The position numbers were made by a program, and so were the translations under genes. A stretch of 64,000 nt of DNA. Origin: Herbidospora sakaeratensis (lineage in GTDB: Bacteria; Actinomycetota; Actinomycetes; Streptosporangiales; Streptosporangiaceae). The stretch covers positions 1-64,000 of the forward strand of contig NZ_BBXC01000016.1 in NCBI RefSeq assembly GCF_001570525.1, given 5' to 3'. Under the pieces are notes generated by a model. That model saw nothing but the letters and a program-made list of their open reading frames with translations, searched no databases and was not told the origin of the DNA. Positions 25,960 to 33,697 of the stretch are shown piece by piece (position 1 is the stretch's first letter; each line of letters begins with the position of its first letter).

Positions 25960-25977
25960 GTTCATGTTCAAATGAAC
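25960..25977. promoter_or_regulatory. Inverted repeat operator before the DeoR regulator gene
   Basis: GTTCAT-GTTCAA-ATGAAC: perfect 6-bp arms around a 6-bp centre, ending 2 bases before the deoR-like ATG (25980). The position implies autorepression, possibly also of the divergent WYL gene. There is no room for a Shine-Dalgarno sequence, so the regulator mRNA may be leaderless. Confidence 0.5.
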
Positions 25978-25979
25978 AC

Positions 25980-26738
25980 ATGGAAAGTGCCGAAAGGCTC
26001 AACGCGATCATGGGCACGCTGCGGTCCGCCGACAGCGTGACCGTGGCCGATCTGGCCGGCCACTACGGCGTGTCGGAGATGACCATCCGCCGCGACCTCG
26101 ACGAACTCGCCCAGCAGGGCGTCGTACGGCGGGTCCGCGGCGGCGCGCTCAGCCTCCTGCTGCGCGGCGAGGAACCCCCCTACGGGGCCCGTGAGCTGGA
26201 GGCGGTCGACGCCAAGAAGCGCATCGCCCAGGCCGTGGCCGGGCTGCTGTCCGACGGGGAGGCCGTCGTCCTCGACGGCGGCTCGACCCTGCTGGAGGTG
26301 GCGCGGGCGGTGCACGACCGCCGCCTGACCGTGCTGCCCCTGGCCCTGCGGTGCGCCACCGAACTGGCCACCGCGCCGAGGGTGAAACTCGTCATGCCCG
26401 GTGGGGAGGTGCGGCCGGTCGAGCTCAACCTCGTCGGCCCGCTCGCCGAGGCGTCCCTGCGGGCGCTGCGCTTCGACACCGCCGTCATCGGCTGCTGCGG
26501 ATTGTCGGCCAAGCACGGCGTCACCGCCCACGACCTGGAGGACGTCGCGGTCAAGCAGGCGGCCATCGCCTCGGCCCGGCGCGTCATCGTGGCCTGCGAC
26601 TCCGGCAAGTTCACCCGCACCGCCTTCGGCGCCGTCTGCTCCTTCGCGGGCCTGGACGTCGTCGTCACCGACACCGGCGTCCCGCCGGACGAACACGACG
26701 CCCTCACCGGAGCGGGCGTCACCGTCATCACCGCCTGA
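25980..26738 (+). CDS. DeoR/GlpR family transcriptional regulator
   Basis: 252 residues. The N-terminal DeoR helix-turn-helix (VADLAGHYGVSEMTIRRDLD, VVRRVRGGA) is followed by the sugar-phosphate-binding DeoR C-terminal domain (VVLDGGSTLLEVARA, DTAVIGCCGLSAKHGVTAHD, IVACDSGKFTRTAFG). Such regulators respond to phosphorylated sugars. The MFS gene follows after 11 bases and is the probable target. The start is placed just after the inverted repeat. Confidence 0.9.
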   Translation: MESAERLNAIMGTLRSADSVTVADLAGHYGVSEMTIRRDLDELAQQGVVRRVRGGALSLLLRGEEPPYGARELEAVDAKKRIAQAVAGLLSDGEAVVLDGGSTLLEVARAVHDRRLTVLPLALRCATELATAPRVKLVMPGGEVRPVELNLVGPLAEASLRALRFDTAVIGCCGLSAKHGVTAHDLEDVAVKQAAIASARRVIVACDSGKFTRTAFGAVCSFAGLDVVVTDTGVPPDEHDALTGAGVTVITA

Positions 26739-26749
26739 GGATCCCCCAC

Positions 26750-27958
26750 ATGTTGTTGCGCGCCCGCGTGGCCGTCTACGGGCTGTTCCTGATCTCCGGT
26801 GTCGCCCTGGGCACCTGGACCTCCCGCATCCCCGCCATCAAATCCGACCTGCGCCTCAGCGAGGGCGAACTGAGCCTGGCCCTGCTGGGCATCGCCGCCG
26901 GCGCCATCGCCGGCATGCAGGCCGTCGGCCGTCTGGTCGACCGCTACGGCTCCCGCCGCGTCATGATCCCCGTCGCCCTGCTGCAGGGCCCCGTGCTGGT
27001 GCTGCCCGCCGTCGCGCCGGGCCTCGTCGGGCTGGCCGCCGCGCTGCTGGCCTTCGGCGTCGTGCACGGCGTGCTGGACGTGTCGATGAACGCCAACGCC
27101 GTCATCGTCGAACGCCACTACCGCCGCCCGATCATGTCCTCCTTCCACGCCGTCTTCTCCGTCGGAGGGTTCTTCGGGGCCTCCACCGGCGGCCTGTTCG
27201 CGCACGCCGGCGCCAGCGTGGTGGCGACGTTCGCGACGGTCGGCGTGCTCATCCTGGCCGTCTCCCTGGTCTGCGCCCGCATGGCGCTGCCCGACGAGCT
27301 CGACCTGTCGCGCGCCCCCGCGCAGCAGGCGCCCGGCAAGACCGGCAACGCGATGGCCGGATGGGTGCTGTTCCTGGGCGTGCTGGCCTTCTGCTGCCTG
27401 GTCGGCGAAGGGTCGATGGCCGACTGGAGCTCGGTCTACCTGGTCGAGGACCTGCTGTCGGACGAGAGCGTCGGCGCCGCCGGATACGCCGCCTTCTCGA
27501 TCATGATGACGGCCGGCCGGTTCGCCGGCGACAAGCTCGCCGCCTGGCTCGGCCCGGTCCTGCTGGTGCGCTGCTGCGGCGCGCTGGCCGGCGCCGGCCT
27601 GCTGACCGCCCTGCTGATCGGCCACCCGGTGGCCGGCATCGTCGGGTTCGGCCTGTTCGGGGCGGGGCTCTCGTGCATCATCCCGCAGGTGTTCTCCGCC
27701 GCCGGGCACCGCGACCCGGCCACCAGCGGCCGGGCGCTGGCCCGCGTCGCCAGCCTCGGGTACGCCGGCCTGCTCGTCGGCCCGGTCCTGATCGGCGGCA
27801 TCGCCGAGCTCACCGGCCTGCCGTTCGCCCTCGGGGTCCCCGCGGTGATGGCCCTGTTCGTCGCCCTGGCCGCCGGAGCGCTGCGGCCCGTCGCTACAGC
27901 AGATCCCAGCCCAGCCGCAGCACCAGCGCCGACACCACAGTCAGCAGAACGACCCTGA
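26750..27958 (+). CDS. MFS transporter
   Basis: 402 residues with about 12 membrane helices; an N-terminal TSRIPAIKSDLRLSEGELSL, the loop RLVDRYGSRRVMIP (MFS signature between TM2 and TM3) and a C-terminal half with LVGEGSMADWSSVYLVEDLL. It resembles FucP/YbjJ-like sugar or drug porters. Downstream of a DeoR regulator, consistent with sugar uptake or efflux. The last 65 bases overlap the convergent TSUP gene. Confidence 0.9.
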   Translation: MLLRARVAVYGLFLISGVALGTWTSRIPAIKSDLRLSEGELSLALLGIAAGAIAGMQAVGRLVDRYGSRRVMIPVALLQGPVLVLPAVAPGLVGLAAALLAFGVVHGVLDVSMNANAVIVERHYRRPIMSSFHAVFSVGGFFGASTGGLFAHAGASVVATFATVGVLILAVSLVCARMALPDELDLSRAPAQQAPGKTGNAMAGWVLFLGVLAFCCLVGEGSMADWSSVYLVEDLLSDESVGAAGYAAFSIMMTAGRFAGDKLAAWLGPVLLVRCCGALAGAGLLTALLIGHPVAGIVGFGLFGAGLSCIIPQVFSAAGHRDPATSGRALARVASLGYAGLLVGPVLIGGIAELTGLPFALGVPAVMALFVALAAGALRPVATADPSPAAAPAPTPQSAERP

Positions 27959-28649
27959 CGAACCCGGCGCCCCGCTTGAGCGCCATCCGCGCGCCGAGCT
28001 GGGCGCCGGCGATGTTGGCCACGCCCATCGCCAGCCCCAGCGCCCACACCACGTGCCCCTGCGCGGCGAACACGGCGATGGCGCCGACGTTCGTCCCCAT
28101 ATTGATGATCTTGGAGGTGGCCGAGGCCCGCACGAAGTCCATCCCGATCACGGACGTGAACACGATGATCAGGAAGGTGCCCGTGCCCGGCCCGATCAGC
28201 CCGTCGTAGAACGCGATCGCCACCCCCGCCGCCAGCACGGCGACCACCAGCCGCGCCCGGGTCCGCCGGTTGGGCAGCGCGACCGCGCCGAAGGAGGGCC
28301 GCAACGCCACGAAAGCGGCCACGCCCACCAGGATCACGATGATCAGCGGCTTGAGGACCGCCGGGTCGAGCAGCGCCGCCAGCAGCGCGCCGCCGGCCGA
28401 GCTCAGCACCGCCGCCACCCCCGCCGGGACGGCGATCCGGTCGACGCCGGTCCGGCGGGCGTAGGTGTAGGCGGCGCTGGTCGTGCCGAGGACCGAGGCG
28501 CTCTTGTTGGTGGCCAGCGCCTCGACCGGGGTGAGCCCGGCCAGCAGCAGGGCGGGCAGTTGCAGCAGCCCGCCGCCGCCCACCACGGCGTCGACCCACC
28601 CGGCCGCCATTGCGGCCAGTAGCAAAAGCAGGATTTGTCCCCCGGTCAC
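27894..28649 (-). CDS. Sulfite exporter TauE/SafE (TSUP) family protein
   Basis: 251 residues, about 7-8 membrane helices, with the duplicated TSUP motif: GWVDAVVGGGGLLQLPALLL in the first half and FYDGLIGPGTGTFLIIVFTS in the second. TSUP proteins move sulfite, sulfoacetate or similar anions. No sulfur metabolism genes are adjacent. Overlaps the MFS gene tail to tail. Confidence 0.9.
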   Translation of the reverse strand: MTGGQILLLLLAAMAAGWVDAVVGGGGLLQLPALLLAGLTPVEALATNKSASVLGTTSAAYTYARRTGVDRIAVPAGVAAVLSSAGGALLAALLDPAVLKPLIIVILVGVAAFVALRPSFGAVALPNRRTRARLVVAVLAAGVAIAFYDGLIGPGTGTFLIIVFTSVIGMDFVRASATSKIINMGTNVGAIAVFAAQGHVVWALGLAMGVANIAGAQLGARMALKRGAGFVRVVLLTVVSALVLRLGWDLL

Positions 28650-28658
28650 GGGCCAGAA

Positions 28659-29522
28659 CTATAGACCCGCGTTCGCGATGATCTCCGCGCTGGGCAGGGC
28701 CGTCGACTGGGCGGCCGTCAGCCCGGTCGCGGCCAGGTGAGCCTCGACGATCCGCCGCCCCACCGGATACCCGGCCATCGCCGGCAGCCCGACCGGCGTG
28801 CCGCCGAACCGCGCCGCCGCCGCGTCGCCGTGGACGTAGGCCGAGAAGTTCCGCATCCCCGTCAGCGACAGATTGTCGACGATCTTCCGGTACGCCCCCT
28901 CGAACTCCCCCTCGGCCAGCGAGTTCGCCCAGTACCCGAGGGTCCCGCCCACCTCGGCCGTGAAGGCGTCGGCCAGCCCCTCCGACACGATTTGCTCGCC
29001 CAGCTGAACCGTGGGCGGGTCCCACGTCACGTTGGCGTAGCGCACGTTGTGGTGGAACTCGTGCACCGCGCAGTCGGCGATGGCCCCGACGCTCTCCTCG
29101 GTCGGCCAGATCGTCAGGTGGATCCAGCCGGGGATGCCGCCCATGCCGAAGTAGCCGTGGCTGGTCCCGGTCAGATAGGCGTCGTCGGGGTTCCCCAGCA
29201 CGAGCAGCACGTTCACGGTGTCGGCGACCGTGATGTCCGGCACGGCCGCCACCTGGTGCTCCCACGCCCGGTGCAGCGCCGCCTCGATGCGGGGGAGCAC
29301 GCCGTCGAGCCGGTCGAGGGCCGGCGGGTAGCGGTCGTCGTCGCGGTCGGTGCGGAAGCCCGACCCCTGGTGGTGGAAGTCGGCCAGCGCCCCGGTGGTC
29401 AGCCACGGCATCGCGGCGGCCATCGGGGCGAGCAGGTCGCCGAGCAGCGCGGGCCGGCCGGCCAGCGGGGCCGCGAAGACCGCGCGCATGGCGGTCACGG
29501 TGTCGATCAGGTTGAGCTTCAT
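28659..29522 (-). CDS. DUF2268 putative Zn-dependent protease
   Basis: 287 residues. The DUF2268 signature AVHEFHHNVRYANV holds an HExxH-like zinc site (HEFHH), with a later Glu in EQIVSEGLADAFTAEVGG as likely third ligand. No signal peptide, so probably cytosolic. A promoter with a 19-bp MerR-type spacer ends only about 7 bases before the ATG, so the mRNA is probably leaderless. The matching operator upstream of the TipAS-MerR gene (12396) suggests shared control by a drug-sensing regulator. Confidence 0.85.
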   Translation of the reverse strand: MKLNLIDTVTAMRAVFAAPLAGRPALLGDLLAPMAAAMPWLTTGALADFHHQGSGFRTDRDDDRYPPALDRLDGVLPRIEAALHRAWEHQVAAVPDITVADTVNVLLVLGNPDDAYLTGTSHGYFGMGGIPGWIHLTIWPTEESVGAIADCAVHEFHHNVRYANVTWDPPTVQLGEQIVSEGLADAFTAEVGGTLGYWANSLAEGEFEGAYRKIVDNLSLTGMRNFSAYVHGDAAAARFGGTPVGLPAMAGYPVGRRIVEAHLAATGLTAAQSTALPSAEIIANAGL

Positions 29523-29529
29523 GCCGGCG

Positions 29530-29560
29530 ACCCTAAGGACTCCCGTTACGTGAGGCTCAA
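29530..29560 (-). promoter_or_regulatory. MerR-type promoter/operator of the DUF2268 gene
   Basis: Read on the minus strand: -35 TTGAGC (29555-29560), dyad CTCACGTAACGGGAG in the spacer, -10 TAGGGT (29530-29535), 19-bp spacer. It shares CTCACGTnACGG with 12402-12413. It overlaps the 3' end of the alcohol dehydrogenase gene. Confidence 0.65.
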
Positions 29561-30639
29561 CGCATTATCACGACCTGCCTGACCGCCTCGCCGGACGCCA
29601 GCCGGTCGAAGCCCTCGTTCACCTCATCCAGCCTCAGCCGGCCGGACAGCAGCCGGTCGACGGGGAGCACCCCGGACTCGTACATGGCGATGAACCTCGG
29701 CACGTCGCGGCGCGGCACGCACGAGCCCAGGTAGCTGCCGCGCAGCGTCTTCTCCTCGGCGACCAGCGACAGAGCCGGAACGGTCAGCGCGGCGCCGGGG
29801 GCGGGCAGGCCGACGGTGACGGTGACGCCGCCCGGGGCGGTGGCCGCGTACGCCTGGGCCAGGACCGGGGCGACGCCGGTGGTGTCGACGACCTTCACCG
29901 CTCCCCCGCCGGTCAGCTCCCTGACGTGGTCGACGGCGCCGGGTCCTCCCGGTACGGCGTGCGTCGCGCCCAGCGACAGGGCCAGGTCGCGTTTGCCCTC
30001 GACCAGGTCGACGCCGACGAGCGTGCTCACCCCGGCCGCCCTGGCCGCCAGCAGCGCCGACAGGCCGACCCCGCCGAGCCCGAACACCGCCACGCTGTCG
30101 CGCGGCCCGACCCCGGCGGCGTGCAGGGCGGCCCCCGCGCCGGTCAGCACCGCGCAGCCGAACAGCGCCGCCACCTCGAACGGCAGGCCCGGGGGCACCC
30201 TGACCGCCGAGCGGGCCGACACGACGGCGTACTCGGAGAAGGCCGACACGCCCAGGTGGTGGAACACCTCGCCGAGCCGCCGTCCGCCGCCCAGCAGGGC
30301 GCCGGCGCGGTTGGCCGCCGCGCCCGGCCCGCAGAGCGCGGGCCGCCCGGCCACGCACGGCGGGCAGGAGCCGCAGGCCGGGACGAAGGTGAGCACCACG
30401 TGGTCGCCGGGCACGAACTCCCGCGACCGCGACGCGGCGACCACCCCGGCCGCCTCGTGCCCGAGCGCCATCGGCAGCGGCCGGGGCCGCGAGCCGTCGA
30501 TGACCGACAGGTCGGAGTGGCACAACCCCGCCGCCTCGATGCGGACCAGCAGCTCGCCCTCCTGCGGCGGCGCGAGGGTGAGCTCCCGGACGTCCAGGGG
30601 CCCGCCCCGCTCCACCAGCACGGCCGAACGCACCTTCAC
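29557..30639 (-). CDS. Zinc-dependent alcohol dehydrogenase (MDR superfamily)
   Basis: 360 residues from GTG 30639. Catalytic zinc ligands: Cys in AAGLCHSDLSV and His in LGHEAAGVV. Structural zinc lobe: CGSCPPCVAGRPALC, all four Cys present. NAD-binding GLGGVGLSALLAA. Resembles class III or aryl/medium-chain alcohol dehydrogenases. Its GTG overlaps the thioesterase stop by 4 bases. Last gene of the acyl-CoA dehydrogenase-thioesterase-ADH operon; oxidation of a fatty or branched alcohol is plausible. Confidence 0.93.
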   Translation of the reverse strand: MKVRSAVLVERGGPLDVRELTLAPPQEGELLVRIEAAGLCHSDLSVIDGSRPRPLPMALGHEAAGVVAASRSREFVPGDHVVLTFVPACGSCPPCVAGRPALCGPGAAANRAGALLGGGRRLGEVFHHLGVSAFSEYAVVSARSAVRVPPGLPFEVAALFGCAVLTGAGAALHAAGVGPRDSVAVFGLGGVGLSALLAARAAGVSTLVGVDLVEGKRDLALSLGATHAVPGGPGAVDHVRELTGGGAVKVVDTTGVAPVLAQAYAATAPGGVTVTVGLPAPGAALTVPALSLVAEEKTLRGSYLGSCVPRRDVPRFIAMYESGVLPVDRLLSGRLRLDEVNEGFDRLASGEAVRQVVIMR

Positions 30640-31040
30640 GCGACCACCAGCCTCTCCATCGCCGCCCGCATCCCGCCCTCGATCGGAGTCGGGCGGCGGG
30701 TGCGGCGGTCGACGAACACGTGGGTGAACTCGCCCTCGGCCAGCAGCCGCTCCCCCTCGAACAGGCCCAGCTCGTAGCGGACCGAGGAGGAGCCGAGCCG
30801 GCCCACGCGCAGCCCGACCCGGATGACCGCCGGGTAGGCGGCCTCGGCCTTGTAGGAGCAGCGCGACTCCACGCACAACCCGATCGCGTCGCCGCCCATC
30901 GGATCGAGGCCCGCCGAGGCGATCAGCCAGCGGTTGATCACCGAGTCCATCAGCTCGTAGTGGACGACGTTGTTCAGGTGCCCGTAGACGTCGTTGTCCC
31001 GCCAGCGCGTCGCCAGCTCGTCCCAGTGCGCGTACCCCAT
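30636..31040 (-). CDS. Acyl-CoA thioesterase, hotdog fold (4HBT type)
   Basis: 134 residues. Shows WRDNDVYGHLNNVVHYELMD, the 4-hydroxybenzoyl-CoA thioesterase signature with the catalytic Asp, then KAEAAYPAVIRVGLRVGRLG and FTHVFVDRRTRRPTPI. Hydrolyses acyl-CoA esters. Follows the acyl-CoA dehydrogenase stop directly and overlaps the ADH start by 4 bases, so all three are translationally coupled. Confidence 0.9.
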   Translation of the reverse strand: MGYAHWDELATRWRDNDVYGHLNNVVHYELMDSVINRWLIASAGLDPMGGDAIGLCVESRCSYKAEAAYPAVIRVGLRVGRLGSSSVRYELGLFEGERLLAEGEFTHVFVDRRTRRPTPIEGGMRAAMERLVVA

Positions 31041-32180
31041 CTACAACCCCAGGTCCCGGCCGACGATCTCGCGCATGATCTCGCTCGACCCGGCCCAGAT
31101 GCGGGTCACCCGCGCGTCGGCCCACGCCCGCGCGACCCGGTGTTCCCGCATGTAGCCGTACCCGCCGAACAGCTGCACGCACGCGTCGAGCACCCGCCAC
31201 TGCACCTCCGACGACCACAACTTGGCCTTGGCCGCCTCCACCGCCGTCAGCTCCCGGGCCGCGTGGGCGGCCACGCACCCGTCGACGTAGGCGCGGGTCA
31301 CCTCCAGCTCGGTGACCAGGTCGGCGAGGGTGAACTTGTTGTACTGGAAGGACCCCACCGGCTGCCCGAACGCCCGCCGCTCCCGCACGTAGGCGAGGGT
31401 CTCGGTCAGCGCCGCCCCGGCGTGCGCGAGGTTGGCGACGGCCGCGCCGAGCCGTTCCTGCGGCAGCCGCTCCATCATCGCGACGAACCCGCCGTCGACC
31501 GGCCCGATCACGTTCGCGGCCGGGACGCGGACGTCGCGGAAGAACAACTCGGCGGTGTCGGCCTCGGGCTGGCCCATCTTGTCGAGCTTGCGGCCCCGCT
31601 CGAACCCCGGCATGCCCTCTTCGACGCCGAACAGCGTGATGCCCTTCTTGCCCGGGCCGGTCCGGGCGGCGACGACCACCAGCCCGGCCTGGATGCCGTT
31701 GGTGATGAAGGTCTTGGACCCGTTGAGCACCCAGTGGTCCCCGTCCGGTACGGCGCTCGTGGTCAGCGCCGCCAGGTCGGAGCCGCCCCCGGGCTCGGTC
31801 ATGCCGATCGCGGTGACCAGCTCGCCGGAGCAGAAGCCGGGCAGCCACCGCCGTTTCTGCTCCTCGGTGGTCAGGTCGACCAGGTAGGGGGCGACGATGT
31901 CGAAGTGGATGCCGAACCCCGAGGCCAGCGCCATCCCGTGGGCGGCCAGCTCCTCGTGCAGCACCGCGTTGAACCGGTAGTCGCCGGCCGCGCTGCCGCC
32001 GTACTCCTCGGGGATCTCCAGCCCGAGCAGCCCCTGCCGGCCGGCCGCGCGCCACACCGGCGGGCCGATGAGCCGCTCCTCGGCGAAGCGCTCGGCGTGG
32101 GGGTCGACCTCCCGGGCGACGAACTCCCTGACCGACTCCCGGAACGCCTCGTGGTCCGCCGTGTAGACCGTCCGCCGCAT
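31041..32180 (-). CDS. Acyl-CoA dehydrogenase
   Basis: 379 residues with the full three-domain fold: FAD/substrate segment AIGMTEPGGGSDLAALTTSA, GSKTFITNGIQAGLVVVAAR, KLDKMGQPEADTAELFF, and C-terminal QLFGGYGYMREHRVARAWAD and RIWAGSSEIMREIVGRDLGL. The Glu of MREH or SSE is the likely base; chain-length preference cannot be read. FAD-dependent alpha-beta dehydrogenation of an acyl-CoA. First gene of the operon under the operator at 32193. Confidence 0.95.
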   Translation of the reverse strand: MRRTVYTADHEAFRESVREFVAREVDPHAERFAEERLIGPPVWRAAGRQGLLGLEIPEEYGGSAAGDYRFNAVLHEELAAHGMALASGFGIHFDIVAPYLVDLTTEEQKRRWLPGFCSGELVTAIGMTEPGGGSDLAALTTSAVPDGDHWVLNGSKTFITNGIQAGLVVVAARTGPGKKGITLFGVEEGMPGFERGRKLDKMGQPEADTAELFFRDVRVPAANVIGPVDGGFVAMMERLPQERLGAAVANLAHAGAALTETLAYVRERRAFGQPVGSFQYNKFTLADLVTELEVTRAYVDGCVAAHAARELTAVEAAKAKLWSSEVQWRVLDACVQLFGGYGYMREHRVARAWADARVTRIWAGSSEIMREIVGRDLGL

Positions 32181-32192
32181 GACACCCTCCCG

Positions 32193-32208
32193 CTAAGCGA
32201 TCGCTCAG
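32193..32208. promoter_or_regulatory. TetR operator before the acyl-CoA dehydrogenase operon
   Basis: CTAAGCGATCGCTCAG, an almost perfect palindrome 12 bases upstream of the acdA-like ATG and overlapping the TetR gene stop. It shares TAAGCG..CGCT with the perfect palindrome upstream of the TetR gene (32808). Confidence 0.65.
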
Positions 32209-32801
32209 CAGGGTAGCGCCCGGACCATCCGCAGGGCCAGATGGGCGTACAGCGCGCCGACGTCTTCTGGGGTGTCGGCGCCGCCGGGGCGGTACCAGCG
32301 GGAGACGTCCACGCACATCGACACGATCGCCCGGGTGGTGCCGGCGACGTCGGCCGCCTCGAAGACGCCCGCGGCCACCCCGGCGGCCACCTCGTCGCGG
32401 AACAGCGCCTCGATCCGGCGGCGCTCCCGGCGGATCGCCGCCCACTCGTCGGCGGCCAGCGCGCCGAGCTCGTTCTGGACGACCCGGCATCCGCGCTGGT
32501 GAGCGGCGTGAAAGCGGGCCAGTGCGTAGACCAGGGCGCGGAACCGCACGGCCGGGGCGTCCGCCTGCCGGGCCGCCTCCGCCACCGCCCGATGGGCCGC
32601 CTCGTGCACGATCAGCACGATTCGGGCCAGCAGCTCGGCCTTGGAGGGGAAGTGCACGTACATCGCCCCGGGGCTCAGCCCGGCGGCCGCGGCGATGTCG
32701 CGCGTCGAGGCGCCGCCGAAGCCGCGCTCAGCGAACAGGCCGACCGCGCCCACCACCAGGCGGCGGGCGGCCGGGGGCTCGACCGCATCCCACAACTCCA
32801 T
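32205..32801 (-). CDS. TetR family regulator of the acyl-CoA operon
   Basis: 198 residues. The N-terminal HTH reads AVGLFAERGFGGASTRDIAA, AAGLSPGAMYVHFPSKAELL; the C-terminal region resembles TetR_C domains of fatty-acid regulators (RYRALVYALARFHAAHQRGC-like). Palindromes of the same type lie before this gene and before the downstream operon, so it probably represses both and is released by an acyl-CoA. Confidence 0.88.
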   Translation of the reverse strand: MELWDAVEPPAARRLVVGAVGLFAERGFGGASTRDIAAAAGLSPGAMYVHFPSKAELLARIVLIVHEAAHRAVAEAARQADAPAVRFRALVYALARFHAAHQRGCRVVQNELGALAADEWAAIRRERRRIEALFRDEVAAGVAAGVFEAADVAGTTRAIVSMCVDVSRWYRPGGADTPEDVGALYAHLALRMVRALPC

Positions 32802-32807
32802 GAGGGG

Positions 32808-32821
32808 TAAGCGTACGCTTA
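32808..32821. promoter_or_regulatory. TetR autoregulatory operator
   Basis: TAAGCGTACGCTTA, a perfect 14-bp palindrome 6 bases upstream of the TetR ATG and overlapping the stop codon of the neighbouring membrane protein gene. Confidence 0.65.
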
Positions 32822-33559
32822 GATGGCGTCGCCGGGGTCGTCGGAGCCGCCGGGAAGCGGCGTCGGGCTGCCCCCCTCGCTCGGTCCGGGCGACGGCGAG
32901 GGCTGCGTCGGCTCCGACTGCTCGGGCACCGGCGGCGGGGTCGGCACGAACACCGTCGGCGGCAGCGGCTGCGCCGGGATCGCCTCGTCGTCGCCCCGGA
33001 ACAGGAACAACCACACCATCACCAAAAGCAGCAGCACCAGCACGGCCAGCACCGCCGAGGCCGTCGCCACCTGGCGCGGCGTCGCCGTCGGCGGCGGGGC
33101 GGGGGGAGGCGGCGCGGGCAGCGCCGGATTGCGGTCGCCCAGCCAGTAGGGCACGAAGTCGGGGCCGTGCCGGTCGCCGATCAGCATCCCGGACACCATG
33201 ACCGGCTCGAGGAACTTCTCGGCACCCGGCCCGCCCGGCACGAACGGCGTCGCCGCCCACGGCGCCTCACCGCCGTCCCACGCCACCACGAACGGCGTGG
33301 CCGGACTCGCCCGGCGCACCCGCGACAGCAGCCCGCGCACCCCCGACCGGGCCGACTCGGCCTCCCTGATCCCGGTCACGAACCGGTCCCTGGCCGCCGC
33401 GTCGAGCGCCGCGCCGCGCGTCAGCACCACCACCGACACCGCCCGCCCGTCGGGCGCCTGCCCCAGGTAGACCAGACCCGCCGGGGCCGTCTGCAGGCGC
33501 GCCTGCAGCACGAACGGACCCAGCCGGGGCGGATCGCCATACTGGAGAGGAGTGGCCAC
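32819..33559 (-). CDS. Degenerate Ser/Thr-kinase N-lobe protein with one membrane helix
   Basis: 246 residues. The first 100 resemble the N-lobe of actinobacterial Ser/Thr kinases (RLGPFVLQARLQTAPAGLVY, LGQAPDGRAVSVVVLTRG, then APWAATPFVPGG), but the ATP-binding lysine is replaced and the whole C-lobe with HRD and DFG is absent. A Pro-rich stretch, a membrane helix (about 168-188) and an extracellular Pro/Ser/Thr-rich tail follow. A non-catalytic membrane pseudokinase fragment, perhaps a scaffold. Divergent from the MoxR operon. Confidence 0.7.
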   Translation of the reverse strand: MATPLQYGDPPRLGPFVLQARLQTAPAGLVYLGQAPDGRAVSVVVLTRGAALDAAARDRFVTGIREAESARSGVRGLLSRVRRASPATPFVVAWDGGEAPWAATPFVPGGPGAEKFLEPVMVSGMLIGDRHGPDFVPYWLGDRNPALPAPPPPAPPPTATPRQVATASAVLAVLVLLLLVMVWLFLFRGDDEAIPAQPLPPTVFVPTPPPVPEQSEPTQPSPSPGPSEGGSPTPLPGGSDDPGDAI

Positions 33560-33697
33560 ACCCCATCAAAACACAACGAGACACCGACGGCCGGAACCCG
33601 CCCGAACGCACCCCGAATGCACAGGGTGTCCGCGGCGATCGCAACGGGCAGGGTGAGACCATGGTCTTTCCCGCCAAGTCACGATTGAATAACACGC

